IMG/VR virus record: IMGVR_UViG_3300022821_000014
Span: 26,968 to 90,967 of that record
DNA length: 64,000 nt
Direction: 5' to 3' (one strand)
DNA from: a virus
The notes under the pieces: model-generated
Database searches by the model: none
What the model was told of the DNA's origin: nothing
The model's input: only the letters and a program-made list of their open reading frames with translations
Position numbers and translations under genes: made by a program
Shown: positions 8,856 to 18,186 of the stretch, piece by piece
Layout: every line of letters starts with the position of its first letter
Position numbering within the stretch: position 1 is the stretch's first letter

Positions 8856-10253
8856 TCAGCTGCCTGACTTGTTGCTCTGTATCTCACGAAGCTTCCTTCG
8901 AATGAAGGAATGGTCGTCAGAGCCCATGTCGCTTGAGTATTCAGCAACTTCGTCATCTGTCAGGATACGAAGCTTAGACTTAGCTGTGTCAAGGTGAATT
9001 TGATATTTGATGCCATCGACGCCAGCTCGGTTCTTCGCAATGAAGATATTGCCGAAACCATTGGCCTTTTGTGCTGACTTTCTTGAAAGCCCTACAACAA
9101 AATCTGCTACGTGTGCCTGACCATAGCCTTCAGCCATGTTAGTCAGATCGACAACATCATTTTGAGCGCCTTCCTTGTTGGACTGAATTGCTGTCCAACA
9201 AGGAACATCAATTTCAGTCGCAAGCTGTCGCAACTCTTCCATGACCTTTTTTAGCTCCATGCGAAGCAAGTCATAACGCTCGGAAGACCTCATGATGCCT
9301 GCGTAATCTACAATAATGACATCGGGTCGGAAATTCTGTGTGGCAAGTTTCTCAATATGCCCACGCAAAGTCATAGCCGTAACTGAAGAAGTAGGGTAGT
9401 ACTTGATTCGTAGACGACCTAGATTCTCTGCGTTATCCTGGTAGAACTCTTGGATCGCAGCTTTGTGGTCAAAACATTCAAGACTTGGAAGGTCCAAGAT
9501 GTGTGAATCATAGCGAATGCCCATGGCACGTTCATTCAACTCAAAAGTGTAATGGACAACGTTCTTCTGCTTTAGGAGAGCTTGTGCACCGACGTGCACC
9601 AGGAAGTGAGATTTGCCGACACCAGTAGGTGCTACACAAACGCCTAGCTCACCAGCACCGAGTCCGCCGTTCAGGATCTTCCGCTGGTCCAACTCGGTAA
9701 TTCCTGTTGGAACTGTACGGCGGTAGGTTTCTGAGTAGCGGCTTTCAACGTCTTCAAAAAGATCAAGACCTGGGGAGTGGTGGTTTCCAGCGTGAATCGC
9801 TTTCTTCACTATCTCGATTACCTTGTCGTAATTTTCTGATTCAACCAGGTCAACCGACTGCATTAGTGCGTGTGTGAGCCTTCTACGTTTGCACCAGTCT
9901 AATGATTTGTCCTTTACAAGGGGAAGGTCGCCCAGATCTTCGTGCGTTTTGACCCTCTTTAGGAAAGTCTTTACCTGGTCAAGAAGTACTGCGTCATGTT
10001 TGTTTTTCAACTGCTCCTTTAGTTCAGAAATAAGCAGGTCGATTGAAGGAAACTCTTTGTACTTCTGGTAATACCCGAGGTGCGTGGCTGCTACGAGTCT
10101 GAGATGTGCTAGGGTAAAGTACTCTGTGTCGAGAACCTCGTTCATCTGAGCCGCCCATGGGCGATCTACGATGAGTGCTTGGACAATCTTCGCTTGGAAG
10201 TTCTTGTCAAATGAAAAGTGTTGTTTTGGTGGTGTTGGCATTTCTTCGGTCAT
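8856..10253 (-). CDS. Replicative DNA helicase, DnaB/gp41 type
   Basis: 465 aa. Walker A APTGVGKSH, Walker B VIIVDYAGIM, and KNRAGVDG with the basic residues of the C-terminal RecA-like domain. An N-terminal helical region (residues 1-170) corresponds to the primase- or loader-binding domain. It unwinds DNA 5'-3' at the fork as a hexamer. Sits between nrdJ and the divergent NUDIX gene, in the replication block with SSB, UvsX and DnaE. The 211-bp divergent gap upstream (10254-10464) probably holds its promoter, but I could not define one. Confidence 0.92.
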   Translation of the reverse strand: MTEEMPTPPKQHFSFDKNFQAKIVQALIVDRPWAAQMNEVLDTEYFTLAHLRLVAATHLGYYQKYKEFPSIDLLISELKEQLKNKHDAVLLDQVKTFLKRVKTHEDLGDLPLVKDKSLDWCKRRRLTHALMQSVDLVESENYDKVIEIVKKAIHAGNHHSPGLDLFEDVESRYSETYRRTVPTGITELDQRKILNGGLGAGELGVCVAPTGVGKSHFLVHVGAQALLKQKNVVHYTFELNERAMGIRYDSHILDLPSLECFDHKAAIQEFYQDNAENLGRLRIKYYPTSSVTAMTLRGHIEKLATQNFRPDVIIVDYAGIMRSSERYDLLRMELKKVMEELRQLATEIDVPCWTAIQSNKEGAQNDVVDLTNMAEGYGQAHVADFVVGLSRKSAQKANGFGNIFIAKNRAGVDGIKYQIHLDTAKSKLRILTDDEVAEYSSDMGSDDHSFIRRKLREIQSNKSGS

Positions 10254-10464
10254 TTACTGCTCCTGTTTTGGCCTTGTAGAGAAAAGTCTGCCATCCTCGA
10301 ATAGGTGTTTAAACGAGTCTGGTACGTTCGTAACCTACGAGCCTGGCAGTAGACAATTGCGGAGCATCGTAGCTTAAAGAGATCCGTCGTGGACAAAATT
10401 CCAAGGTAGACCAAAATGATTTGTTTACTATTTTGTTTGTAAAATACGCATAAAACACGTATTT

Positions 10465-11028
10465 ATGGTTATGAAAAAAGGCTACCTAAAACAGCTAATC
10501 GAAATGGCCGTTTCGGCGGTCCTAAAAGAAATTGATAATAATGATGAATCTCATCTAGTGCCAGATGAACAAGGTGAATTTCATTCATCGGATGGTGACG
10601 ATTCTAGATTTTGGGGTAATCGTGGGGCAGGTATTTTACTGGTCGCTCAAGATACGGGCAAACTTCTTCTTGTCCTCCGTAGCGGTTATGTGAATGAACC
10701 AGGTACCTGGGGCGTCCCAGGCGGGAAGATAGATGATGAGGATGAATCCCCAAGTGTTGCGGCCAATAGAGAAGCTGAGGAGGAGCTAGGATACTCGGGC
10801 CCTATAGACCTCGTCCCTGCTCATGTCTTCAAATCAGGCAAGTTTCGATTCTACAACTTCATTGGTGTCGTACCAAATGAGTTTAAACCCACACTTGACT
10901 GGGAAAATGATGATGTAGGTTGGTTTTCAATTAACGACCTTCCTTCACCACTACATTTCGGTATTCAATCACTGCTAACAAACTCCGAAAATCAAATCCT
11001 AGACGTGTTCAACTCAGTAGGTCATTAG
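10465..11028 (+). CDS. NUDIX hydrolase with N-terminal tag
   Basis: 187 aa, the only plus-strand gene among minus-strand neighbours. The leader MKKGYLKQLIEMAVSAVLKEI resembles the shared tag but lacks a clear LxEA site. NUDIX box: GGKIDDEDESPSVAANREAEEELGYS, here cited as GGKIDDEDE...REAEEELG, with one extra residue in the Gly-Glu spacing. It hydrolyses a nucleoside diphosphate linked to X; substrate unknown. Start is ATG 10465 or 10471. The 3' end overlaps the convergent exonuclease gene by 15 nt. Confidence 0.85.
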   Translation: MVMKKGYLKQLIEMAVSAVLKEIDNNDESHLVPDEQGEFHSSDGDDSRFWGNRGAGILLVAQDTGKLLLVLRSGYVNEPGTWGVPGGKIDDEDESPSVAANREAEEELGYSGPIDLVPAHVFKSGKFRFYNFIGVVPNEFKPTLDWENDDVGWFSINDLPSPLHFGIQSLLTNSENQILDVFNSVGH

Positions 11029-12027
11029 CAGACGCATTTCGCTTGTAAACTTCTCAAAGTCAAAAGCGATTGCCATTCCTGAAGCCAATACGTCCTTGAT
11101 CAAAGCGATCTTATCCATCTTGGGCTCGTGGTTTTCAGCGATATGAGTTATCTTGGCAATCTCTTTCGCAGATAGCATTGCTGAAGACAGGTGCATGAGT
11201 TTCCAATTGCGCTTTACAATATCTTCTGATTCACGAACTTGCTTGAAGACCTTTTGCCGAGCCTTAGCCGCTACTTGCTTATCACAGAATTCCATAATCA
11301 TACCAGTGTTCAGGTCCATAGATCTATCAGCAATTTGTGGGAATCTCTTGACAACCGTCTTTAGCCCAACTCCTGCGACGCCGTGAAGGTTGTCACTGTT
11401 ATCACCGACAAGGGCACGGGCCATACAGAAATTTCGAGGTGCTATTCCATACTTTTCAAAAATTTTATCGCCATCATAAACCGTTCTTGTCGCATGATCA
11501 TAGATGGTTACACTGTCGTCTTCTAGCAGCTGATAGAAATCTTTGTCGTTCGACACAATAATTTTATCGGTTGAGTCACTTCTAAAGTGTTGCGATACTA
11601 GATAAGCAAGCACATCGTCACATTCTGTGCCACTTACAAAGACTTGACACACAGGTGTATGTTTTAATAGCTTGTATAACTGTGACAGTTGTTTAACTTT
11701 AGTTTCACCGTCTGTTACGAGTGTATCTCGCATAGAGGCAGTCCCTGCCTTGAGCTTCTTAAACTCTTTAATTTTGCCTCTATTGGCTTTGTATTCCTTG
11801 TAGATTTTACGGCGTCGGGCTGAGCCGCCGCCCGTTTCCCATACAACAAACACCTTGGACGGTGCAAAGGTGTCAATAGCGTAGTTTAAAAAACGAAGAA
11901 AGCCTACTACTCCTCCGATTGGCTCGCTTTTCGAGCTAACAGTTTGGTTGACCAAATAATGGCGGATAAACACATTTAATCCGTCTATGAACAGGTATGG
12001 CCTATTTTTTTTCTCTCTGGTACTCAC
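11014..12027 (-). CDS. 5'-3' exonuclease of the FEN/T4 RNase H family
   Basis: 337 aa, GTG start. Metal-binding and helical-arch motifs: LFIDGLNVFIR, VVWETGGGSARRRKIYKEY, ECDDVLAYL, SNDKDFYQLL, GDNSDNLHGVAGVGLKT (helix-hairpin-helix). It removes RNA primers or flaps during lagging-strand synthesis, matching the neighbouring helicase, SSB and polymerase genes. Confidence 0.92.
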   Translation of the reverse strand: MSTREKKNRPYLFIDGLNVFIRHYLVNQTVSSKSEPIGGVVGFLRFLNYAIDTFAPSKVFVVWETGGGSARRRKIYKEYKANRGKIKEFKKLKAGTASMRDTLVTDGETKVKQLSQLYKLLKHTPVCQVFVSGTECDDVLAYLVSQHFRSDSTDKIIVSNDKDFYQLLEDDSVTIYDHATRTVYDGDKIFEKYGIAPRNFCMARALVGDNSDNLHGVAGVGLKTVVKRFPQIADRSMDLNTGMIMEFCDKQVAAKARQKVFKQVRESEDIVKRNWKLMHLSSAMLSAKEIAKITHIAENHEPKMDKIALIKDVLASGMAIAFDFEKFTSEMRLLMTY

Positions 12028-12197
12028 GCATTTTCCTTATTTTTGATCCGCATGTTTTTGTTGCCTTATGATACACGACGCACAACGAGTGGGCATTCAA
12101 CTGTTACTGTGGTAAGCAGCACCTGGTGCCAATACATTCTAGGACGCCTTCTTTCTTGTTTAAAGACCTTTCCACACTCATGTGAAACCAGCCAAAA

Positions 12198-12455
12198 TCA
12201 GTTTGAGCATTCAACTATGAAGTTGGTTTCACCATTATTAAATCTTTCAACGTGGATAAGTTCATATTCTTGCTCATGTCTGCAAAGACAAATGTTGTTG
12301 TCACAACCGACATAACTGACATCGAGTTCTTTGCATGCCTGCTCACAAAAAAAAGCTGGCTTGAGCATATCATGAACTTTAAAACCTACAAGGAAGAAGA
12401 AAGGCAGCATCAAGATGAACCCTAGAATTAAATGCTCGAACTGGTGTCTAGTCAT
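12198..12455 (-). CDS. Small membrane protein with cysteine-rich tail, possibly interrupted by TGA
   Basis: 85 aa. A transmembrane helix near residues 8-30 ([17 protein letters not shown]) is followed by a soluble part with C..AC...C..NICLC. Start ATG overlaps the dUTPase stop. It ends ...FIVECSN then TGA. The same frame stays open for 44 more codons (to 12066) and continues FWLVSHECGKVFKQ...VECPL, so a CxxC-type zinc knuckle could have been broken by a Cys-to-TGA change. Function unknown. Confidence 0.6.
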   Translation of the reverse strand: MTRHQFEHLILGFILMLPFFFLVGFKVHDMLKPAFFCEQACKELDVSYVGCDNNICLCRHEQEYELIHVERFNNGETNFIVECSN

Positions 12456-12961
12456 TTATATCCTGTGGAACCAAGTCCACCATCTCCCCGTTCTGTATCT
12501 TCAAGAGTCTCTACCGTGTGAATAGAAGGTTGCTCAACACGAGCGATTACCATTTGTGCGATGCGGTCCCCAGAAGCAATAGCAAATTCTTCTTGGCTAT
12601 GGTTAATAAGGATCACTTTTAATTCACCACGATAATCAGAATCAATTGTCCCTGGAGAGTTGAGGACGGTAATACCATATTTTGCTGCTAGGCCGCTACG
12701 TGGTCTTATTTGAGCCTCAAAGCCTTTGGGCAATGACATGGCTAGTCCTGTAGATACAATAGCAGAGCGTCCTGGAGGCAGTACTACGGCTTCTGTGGCA
12801 CTCAGATCCATTCCAGCTGCTTCTGAGGATTTATACTCGGGTATCTTTGCCCAGCGGTTAAGTCTTTTGAAACAAATAGCTATCTCTTTTCCTAGAAGAG
12901 CTTTTCTGGGCGGTTCGACCCATCGTGGGTCATCAGTCTTGTAATCTTCTTTGTACTTCAT
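12452..12961 (-). CDS. dut: dUTP diphosphatase
   Basis: 169 aa. All five trimeric dUTPase motifs are present: AGMDLSA (I), RPRSGLA (II), [14 protein letters not shown] (III), GDRIAQMVI (IV), [10 protein letters not shown] (V). Hydrolyses dUTP to dUMP, keeping uracil out of phage DNA. ATG overlaps the upstream TGA (ATGA), so translation is coupled. About 20 residues longer than usual at the N-terminus. Confidence 0.95.
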   Translation of the reverse strand: MKYKEDYKTDDPRWVEPPRKALLGKEIAICFKRLNRWAKIPEYKSSEAAGMDLSATEAVVLPPGRSAIVSTGLAMSLPKGFEAQIRPRSGLAAKYGITVLNSPGTIDSDYRGELKVILINHSQEEFAIASGDRIAQMVIARVEQPSIHTVETLEDTERGDGGLGSTGYK

Positions 12962-13422
12962 TTGTCTTGTTCCATGTCTAGAATGATAATAGGTGTATAG
13001 ATGCCTTCGTCGGTCACATAATACATTCCTCCTTCTACAATTGTCTTGTCAAAATAAACCCGAACGGTTTCCATCTCATCAACAACTGAGTCTTGAAAAT
13101 TCAATTCTCCATGTGTGTACTTACCTTTGTCTACAAGATTGTCGTATGCAAACTTTGCACGGAAGCAGAGAAGGTGTTCCAGGATCAAATGCGGTCCCCT
13201 AGAAGTTACAATAACTCCTTTGCCGCTGTTCTCACGAGAAATATTCCTAATCAATTCTGCCAAACCTTTGTTCCATTGAAATTTGTCAAAAAAGAACGGC
13301 GCTCCCGCTTTTATAGCTTCTTCTGGGGGAATTGGTTCGCTGGTGTCTTGATCAATATATACACCTGGCTTCTTCGACCAGAATTTCAATTTGCCCGACT
13401 TCTCTTTTAACTCGTACTCCAT
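12958..13422 (-). CDS. Unknown protein, paralogue of the next upstream gene
   Basis: 154 aa. Begins with [19 protein letters not shown], which aligns with RYWSRLPGKLVDPKTGDVL of the 135-aa neighbour. Both end in a beta-rich segment closing with a hydrophobic strand (YTPIIILD). No catalytic motif seen. Lies between dut and the uvsX 3' half in an overlapping operon, so a role in DNA metabolism is possible but unproven. Confidence 0.7.
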   Translation of the reverse strand: MEYELKEKSGKLKFWSKKPGVYIDQDTSEPIPPEEAIKAGAPFFFDKFQWNKGLAELIRNISRENSGKGVIVTSRGPHLILEHLLCFRAKFAYDNLVDKGKYTHGELNFQDSVVDEMETVRVYFDKTIVEGGMYYVTDEGIYTPIIILDMEQDK

Positions 13423-13438
13423 ACTACCTCTTCAACCA

Positions 13439-13846
13439 CTAGCCTATTATGACCAATTCAACATGTCCACTATCCTTAATCGACAGGAACAAACTTTCTG
13501 TTTTAAACTTGTCAATCTTATACAGTGGAATTTCTGTACCAGCTAGAATCAAGCTGCCAAAAACAACTTCGTCTGTGTTACAAGGACTAATCTCTGGTGG
13601 TCTAAAATTAATGAGAACTTCCATGATTACGCTAACCAAACTTTCAGGGTCGAGTGAGATCGCCTTGACAATTCCAAGCTCATCTTGTATTGACATTATT
13701 AGTGGCATGAGGGTATGATACCACTCGTATACACTGTACCGACCTGTACTCCCACTATTCCAGTCATCTGATAACACATCACCTGTTTTGGGGTCTACTA
13801 GCTTTCCTGGCAATCTTGACCAATATCTTCTGGTGGCGAGTTTCAC
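13439..13846 (-). CDS. Unknown protein, paralogue of the 154-aa neighbour
   Basis: 135 aa from a GTG that overlaps the uvsX stop (GTGA). Opening RYWSRLPGKLVDPKTGDVL matches the 154-aa downstream protein; the C-terminus ends in strand HVELVIIG. Function not recognised. Confidence 0.65.
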   Translation of the reverse strand: MKLATRRYWSRLPGKLVDPKTGDVLSDDWNSGSTGRYSVYEWYHTLMPLIMSIQDELGIVKAISLDPESLVSVIMEVLINFRPPEISPCNTDEVVFGSLILAGTEIPLYKIDKFKTESLFLSIKDSGHVELVIIG

Positions 13847-14874
13847 TTTCCATGCGCCTTTAGTGCCTCAGCCTCTTCAACGGAATCCTTGTTTACACCC
13901 GCAAAAGTCAAATGTTCCTTTGCATCACGTTGCATGACCAATGCATCGGTATATAGTGCGTCAACGTACTCTTGGTAAGCAGGGTTGTAAAGAACCCTGT
14001 TGAAATTAGGCTTGTAGAATTTTTCCTCAACAAGAATTTCACCCGTACTCTGGTCAGTCACAGTGAATGTTTTCCAAGCAGCTGTGCCAGCGACGAGGAT
14101 CGATTTCCCGTTATGAACTACACCGTAAGCATCCTTATCTTGTTTGATAACTTCCGTACAATGTGCACGAAACAAGTCAAAAACTTCTTCATGTTCAACA
14201 ACGCCGACGCCGAAGATAATCTGGAACTCACAAGTGCGGAATGGCCGAGCTACACGGTTCTTGATCGTCTTGGCTTTCACCTTAATGCCAATGACGTTCC
14301 CTGCATTATCTTTAATTTGCTGCTGCCCAGTAGAAGAAATACGAACACGGACTGAACTTGCGTAAGGGATAGCCATCCCACCAGGTGTTGTAGTGTTGTG
14401 GTTAATAAACCCTTCAGCAATATAGTTGTGAGTGTCTTCCACTTCGCAATCAACAACTTGTATGGGGTGTTGTACTTGTTCAGCACCAATGTAGTCTTCA
14501 AGACGAATATACTCGCCATCAACAAAGATCTTATGGTCTTTGGTGCCGTGAAGAGTATTTGCTTGGTAGTGCTCGTCTGCATTTTGTTTGACGACAAACG
14601 TTTTCAGTGGCTTCCAAACTTCCTGCTTGGATTCGTGATCATATGAGAGGATTTCATATTTTTCATGTTCTATATTGTAGATTTCTGGCGTATTTAGATC
14701 TTCTATACCTATACGTTTTGCCAATTCACGAAATGTGATTTCCTCTTCCACGAACTGACGTTCATGCCTTGTTTCAAGATTGTGTTTTTTTATTTCGGTT
14801 TCCATAAGTTTCTGTCTTTCGGTGGCAAGCTTCACACAATGTTCTTCCGTTTGAGGTTCTCCAAAGAGGTTCAT
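13843..14874 (-). CDS. uvsX: UvsX/RecA C-terminal half fused to the large C-terminal part of an atypically split intein
   Basis: The C-intein runs from the N-terminus to HN at 14395: ITFRELAKRIGIEDLNT, ILSYDHESKQEVWKPL, block B GTKDHKIFVDGEYI, and blocks F/G VEDTHNYIAEGFINHN. Extein resumes as TTTPGGMAIPYASSVRVRI, the RecA segment after IGVMFGDP, and continues 183 aa. ATG 14874 is preferred (GAAGAGG 9 nt upstream); ATG 14805 is an alternative that starts nearer the splicing domain. Trans-splicing with the N-half (15624-16358) would give a ~413-aa recombinase. The first ~100 nt overlap the end of the inserted HNH gene. Confidence 0.85.
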   Translation of the reverse strand: MNLFGEPQTEEHCVKLATERQKLMETEIKKHNLETRHERQFVEEEITFRELAKRIGIEDLNTPEIYNIEHEKYEILSYDHESKQEVWKPLKTFVVKQNADEHYQANTLHGTKDHKIFVDGEYIRLEDYIGAEQVQHPIQVVDCEVEDTHNYIAEGFINHNTTTPGGMAIPYASSVRVRISSTGQQQIKDNAGNVIGIKVKAKTIKNRVARPFRTCEFQIIFGVGVVEHEEVFDLFRAHCTEVIKQDKDAYGVVHNGKSILVAGTAAWKTFTVTDQSTGEILVEEKFYKPNFNRVLYNPAYQEYVDALYTDALVMQRDAKEHLTFAGVNKDSVEEAEALKAHGK

Positions 14875-15631
14875 ATCTTTTTGCCTCTTCAACAGATTTG
14901 ATATTACCTTCTTCTAAAAGCAAACAAAAAGGATAAATGTGATCTACGTGCAATTTTTCTGTTCTATCGCATCTGATGCATTTGTGCTCATCACGTTTCA
15001 GAGCACTCTGCCTCCATTTTCGATATGCGTAACTTTTCCTAATCAAACTAGCGGTTTTCGTTAAACCACTTTTCCAATTTGGATTTTTTTCTTTTCTTTT
15101 TGGGTTTGCTTTATTGTATCTTATTATCCAAGAACGCAATTTTTTCCTGTGTTCCTCGGTCGGCTGATATCTTGGACTTGGTATAGCTTTTATTGGATAA
15201 AACTGGCTAAGCTTGTCTATAATTCGTTTTGTTTTTCTTAGTTTGAGATTTAGTTTATTGGCTATGTGCCCGTAAGGTACTTCCGCCTGGCACAATGCAA
15301 TTATTTGTTCATAATCTTCTGGTGATAAATCCTGGGGCAGGTATTTGATCTGCTTTTTAGCGCACTGATCCCGAACATATCTGCGATAAACCCTATCGGA
15401 AATTCCTAGTTTAGTCTTAATCCACCTGGGCGGGACGAACCTTTTATCCCAATAACCGTGAAGTTATTTAACTTGTTCCTCCGAAAGGATAACCTTCTGA
15501 GCTTCTCCAATGTTTCTTCGCCGCTCTTTCGAAAAGACCTTTCCCGTATTCGCTGCTGCGATTTTCCGCCTTGTTTCTTTTGAGTGTGCATACCTTTTTT
15601 TGTTCTTTGCTGGTTTCATGCAGCTAAACAT
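14774..15631 (-). pseudogene. HNH homing endonuclease between the uvsX halves, interrupted by an in-frame TAA
   Basis: Read from ATG 15631 (or 15619): a NUMOD3-like helix HSKETRRKIAAANTGKVFS, then TAA at 15464-15466, then in the same frame HGYWDKRFVPPRW... and an HNH domain CIRCDRTEKLHVDHIYPF...GRTLCEACHRKT. The single stop splits an otherwise continuous ~285-codon frame. HNH nucleases cleave intein-less alleles to spread the element. Here it is either decayed or expressed as a shorter protein from an internal start such as TTG 15295. It overlaps both uvsX halves. Confidence 0.75.
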
Positions 15632-16358
15632 ACTTGCGAATTCGAATCCTAGTGTCTGGAGTAACGCAAGGGTCTCCAAACATGACACCGATCTTCTGAC
15701 GTTGTTGGTTAATGAGAAGGAAGAGGACATTTTGGTTACCAATAATATTGACGATTTTACGCATGCCTTTACCTAACACACGGGCTTGGAGGCCAATCGT
15801 GTTAGAGTCATAATCGCCCTCAAGCTCAGCTTTAGGAGACGAGGCGGCAATAGAATCCCACACGATTGTTACTGGAACATTCTTTTGCATAGCACGAGCC
15901 TTAAGGATCGTTGATTCAGCAATTTTGAAAATTTCTTCCGTGCACGCTGTCTGACAAAAGATGAAACGGTTACTTACGTCGATACCAATTGCACTAAGGT
16001 TATCAAGGCTAGTGGCGTTTTCCGTATCTATGTAAACAACTATTCCTCCCATCTTCTGGGTCGCCTTAGAGGCTTCGAAAGCAATGTGTGATTTGCCGCT
16101 TGATGTTGGCCCCTGAATTTCTACAATCCTACCTTCTGGAAAGCCCCCGACTGCTTGGTTTGCAATGATCGCATCAAGCTGTCGTGAGCCTGTGCTAATC
16201 CATCGTTTGATATTTGTTGGGGCGTCATCGGTAGAAAGATTGAAAGCGATATTCTCGCCGTTCTCCTTGTTCAACTGCTTAATAAGGTCAGTTGTAAAGT
16301 CATCACCCATGTCATCTGCACTGGCGGTGTCTGTTGTTGTTTTTTTCTTTTTGGCCAC
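15624..16358 (-). CDS. uvsX: UvsX/RecA N-terminal half ending in a 14-residue N-intein
   Basis: GTG start. The extein (230 aa) has Walker A GPTSSGKSH, the DTENAT block, TIVWDSIAA (Walker B) and NQQRQKIGVMFGDP. It then reads CVTPDTRIRIRKYV and stops (TAG). CVTPDTRI is a typical intein block A, so the N-intein is only 14 residues. Split inteins with a very short N-part have been described from viral UvsX genes in metagenomes; this arrangement fits. Product: strand-exchange recombinase after trans-splicing. Confidence 0.88.
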   Translation of the reverse strand: MAKKKKTTTDTASADDMGDDFTTDLIKQLNKENGENIAFNLSTDDAPTNIKRWISTGSRQLDAIIANQAVGGFPEGRIVEIQGPTSSGKSHIAFEASKATQKMGGIVVYIDTENATSLDNLSAIGIDVSNRFIFCQTACTEEIFKIAESTILKARAMQKNVPVTIVWDSIAASSPKAELEGDYDSNTIGLQARVLGKGMRKIVNIIGNQNVLFLLINQQRQKIGVMFGDPCVTPDTRIRIRKYV

Positions 16359-16416
16359 GGTACCTCTTGTCTTTAATTGTAGCTGTGCCCATTAATTGAT
16401 TAAACAGGCTTAGACG

Positions 16417-16440
16417 AAAAAAGGCCAGCGTTAGCTGGCC
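16417..16440 (-). terminator. Rho-independent terminator between SSB and uvsX
   Basis: Perfect 7-bp hairpin GGCCAGC-GTTA-GCTGGCC; on the minus strand it is followed by six Ts. It lies just beyond the SSB stop (16466), so it ends transcripts coming through SSB before uvsX. The opposite side is also moderately T-rich. Confidence 0.8.
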
Positions 16441-16465
16441 TTCTTCGTTTTAAAGGAGCGGGGAC

Positions 16466-17344
16466 TTAGAAAACAGTACCAACGTCATCATCCAAGTCGG
16501 CGAATGCATCTTCAATGCTCTTCACCGTGTTGGAGTGTTCCTTATCTCGATCGGCACCCTTAGAAGCATTGTGATCCTTGCCTGTGCCCAGTTCCTTGCT
16601 CTCGGTATCCTCCTCACCGTCATCTCCAGCTGTTTTAGCAAGGAAGTTCTCAACCGTTTGCTGAAGCTGCTCAGGGTTACGAACCTGACCCTTGAAGTAA
16701 GCCTCAAGGTCTGGTACGGATGCGACAAGAGCGTCGACGTCCTTTTTTCCCTTGGCGAGCCTTGTGGGCTTGCGGCGAGGAGTCAGGTTGTAGTTCTTGA
16801 CTTTCCACTTGCCGAACATCTTACCAGAGTCTTCTACGTCAAGAGTGAAATCAAATCCGTTCTCAGCATCCATCATGTCCTCATCGGCATAATCAGGGTG
16901 AGCAAGAATAGAGTAAATGTCCTTGAGGATCTTGGAGTTCAACTCCCAAATCTGAACGCCCCGATCCTCTTCTCCACGCACAACAATAGGTGCATAAAAG
17001 CGATCCTTTGGACGCAGGTTGTTCATAAGACGCCAGGTCTCACGTGTATTCTCTTTACGAAGCTCATTGATAAGGTCGAAGATTGGGTCTTCTAGCTGAT
17101 ACTGAGCGGGGGATACGAAACGGCGCTCAGAAAGCTCCTTGTTGTCGTAATAAGACACTTCCTCGAAAGGTTGACCCTGTCGATCGGTGTAGGGCATGAA
17201 ACGAATTTCATAACTGTTTTTACTGCCATCCGCAAGTAGTGAAGGCTTGAACCAGGTGAGTTTCACTCGGTCACTTTTGCCCCCGTTGCGGCCACCAGAA
17301 AGGTCAGCGATTTTTTGTTTGATTGCATCAAGATTATATGCCAT
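16466..17344 (-). CDS. Single-stranded DNA-binding protein, gp32-like
   Basis: 292 aa. OB-fold core with KLTWFKPSLLADG, YEIRFMPYTDRQGQPFEEV and DRFYAPIVVRGEEDRG, then a linker and a strongly acidic tail ending EDAFADLDDDVGTVF, as in T4 gp32, where the tail recruits partner proteins. I do not see the zinc-binding Cys/His set of T4 gp32. High-level expression is suggested by its own terminator. Coordinates helicase, recombinase and polymerase on ssDNA. Confidence 0.85.
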   Translation of the reverse strand: MAYNLDAIKQKIADLSGGRNGGKSDRVKLTWFKPSLLADGSKNSYEIRFMPYTDRQGQPFEEVSYYDNKELSERRFVSPAQYQLEDPIFDLINELRKENTRETWRLMNNLRPKDRFYAPIVVRGEEDRGVQIWELNSKILKDIYSILAHPDYADEDMMDAENGFDFTLDVEDSGKMFGKWKVKNYNLTPRRKPTRLAKGKKDVDALVASVPDLEAYFKGQVRNPEQLQQTVENFLAKTAGDDGEEDTESKELGTGKDHNASKGADRDKEHSNTVKSIEDAFADLDDDVGTVF

Positions 17345-17379
17345 GTGTATTTCCTATTTGTTTCTATTGTTTGTGTTTA

Positions 17380-18186
17380 TTATTTGGTTGCGCAAACATC
17401 ATGCTTGCGTGTCATGTAGAATTTACCCATGGTTTTTGGGTAAACATACTTTTTAATTTTCGTGCTAAGATTATTCCCACTGTATTTCAACTCATAACAT
17501 TGGGCAGTCTTTATTTTGTACGGTCTTTTATTGGGAATGCCAGTATTCTCGGTTAACTGGCGTTGTAACTCTTTCAAGAAATCTTGTGAGGCAGACGCAA
17601 TTTGCAGTCCTAATGTTGGCGTAACACCTTCTCTGTTTCTAATAAACCAGCAACCATCTCCATCAATAAACCCTCTGATATAATGTGGGTAAAAAGATTC
17701 TTTCAGATTGGGCCAGGACAAATTGTGAGTTTTTTGTGGTGTCACCCCATAACAAGATAAATCAGACTTTAATCTTCTGCTGCTGACTTCAAAAGTCGAA
17801 TAAGGTCCGTACGTTCTGACCTTATTTTCTGCCTCTAATTCTTCTCTAAGGTATTCTAACAAATATGCATCTTCATTTTTCAGTGTCAATTTAATTGCAT
17901 TGCGTTTCGTTGAAACACATCCATCGGCTGCCAACAATCCTAGAAAGTAAGCTTTGGAAGGTGTGTTAATATGTGAAAAATATTTTTGATTGACCTTGTT
18001 GGACCTGGGTCCAGGTGAACGTAATTTACGGTTGTGTTTTGTCAGTAACCATCTGACCCAGGATAAACTCTTGTTGAAATATTTGGCTGTCTTAGACACA
18101 CCTTCGACAAGGTATTTTTTATACACCTCATCAGGATTATAAGCCATTCGTTGTCTGTTCCATTCCTTTCTATAAGTATGGTTCAT
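17380..18186 (-). CDS. Free-standing LAGLIDADG homing endonuclease
   Basis: 268 aa from ATG 18186; the frame is open to a TTG at 18267 and ATG MAYNP is a third possible start. A helix-turn-helix region (VSKTAKYFNKSLSWVRWLL) is followed by two LAGLIDADG helices, YFLGLLAADGCVS and YIRGFIDGDGCWF, each with the catalytic Asp, so the protein should act as a monomer. It sits between SSB and a cluster of tiny ORFs rather than inside an intein or obvious intron. Likely target: the intergenic region or flanking genes of a related phage. Confidence 0.88.
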   Translation of the reverse strand: MNHTYRKEWNRQRMAYNPDEVYKKYLVEGVSKTAKYFNKSLSWVRWLLTKHNRKLRSPGPRSNKVNQKYFSHINTPSKAYFLGLLAADGCVSTKRNAIKLTLKNEDAYLLEYLREELEAENKVRTYGPYSTFEVSSRRLKSDLSCYGVTPQKTHNLSWPNLKESFYPHYIRGFIDGDGCWFIRNREGVTPTLGLQIASASQDFLKELQRQLTENTGIPNKRPYKIKTAQCYELKYSGNNLSTKIKKYVYPKTMGKFYMTRKHDVCATK

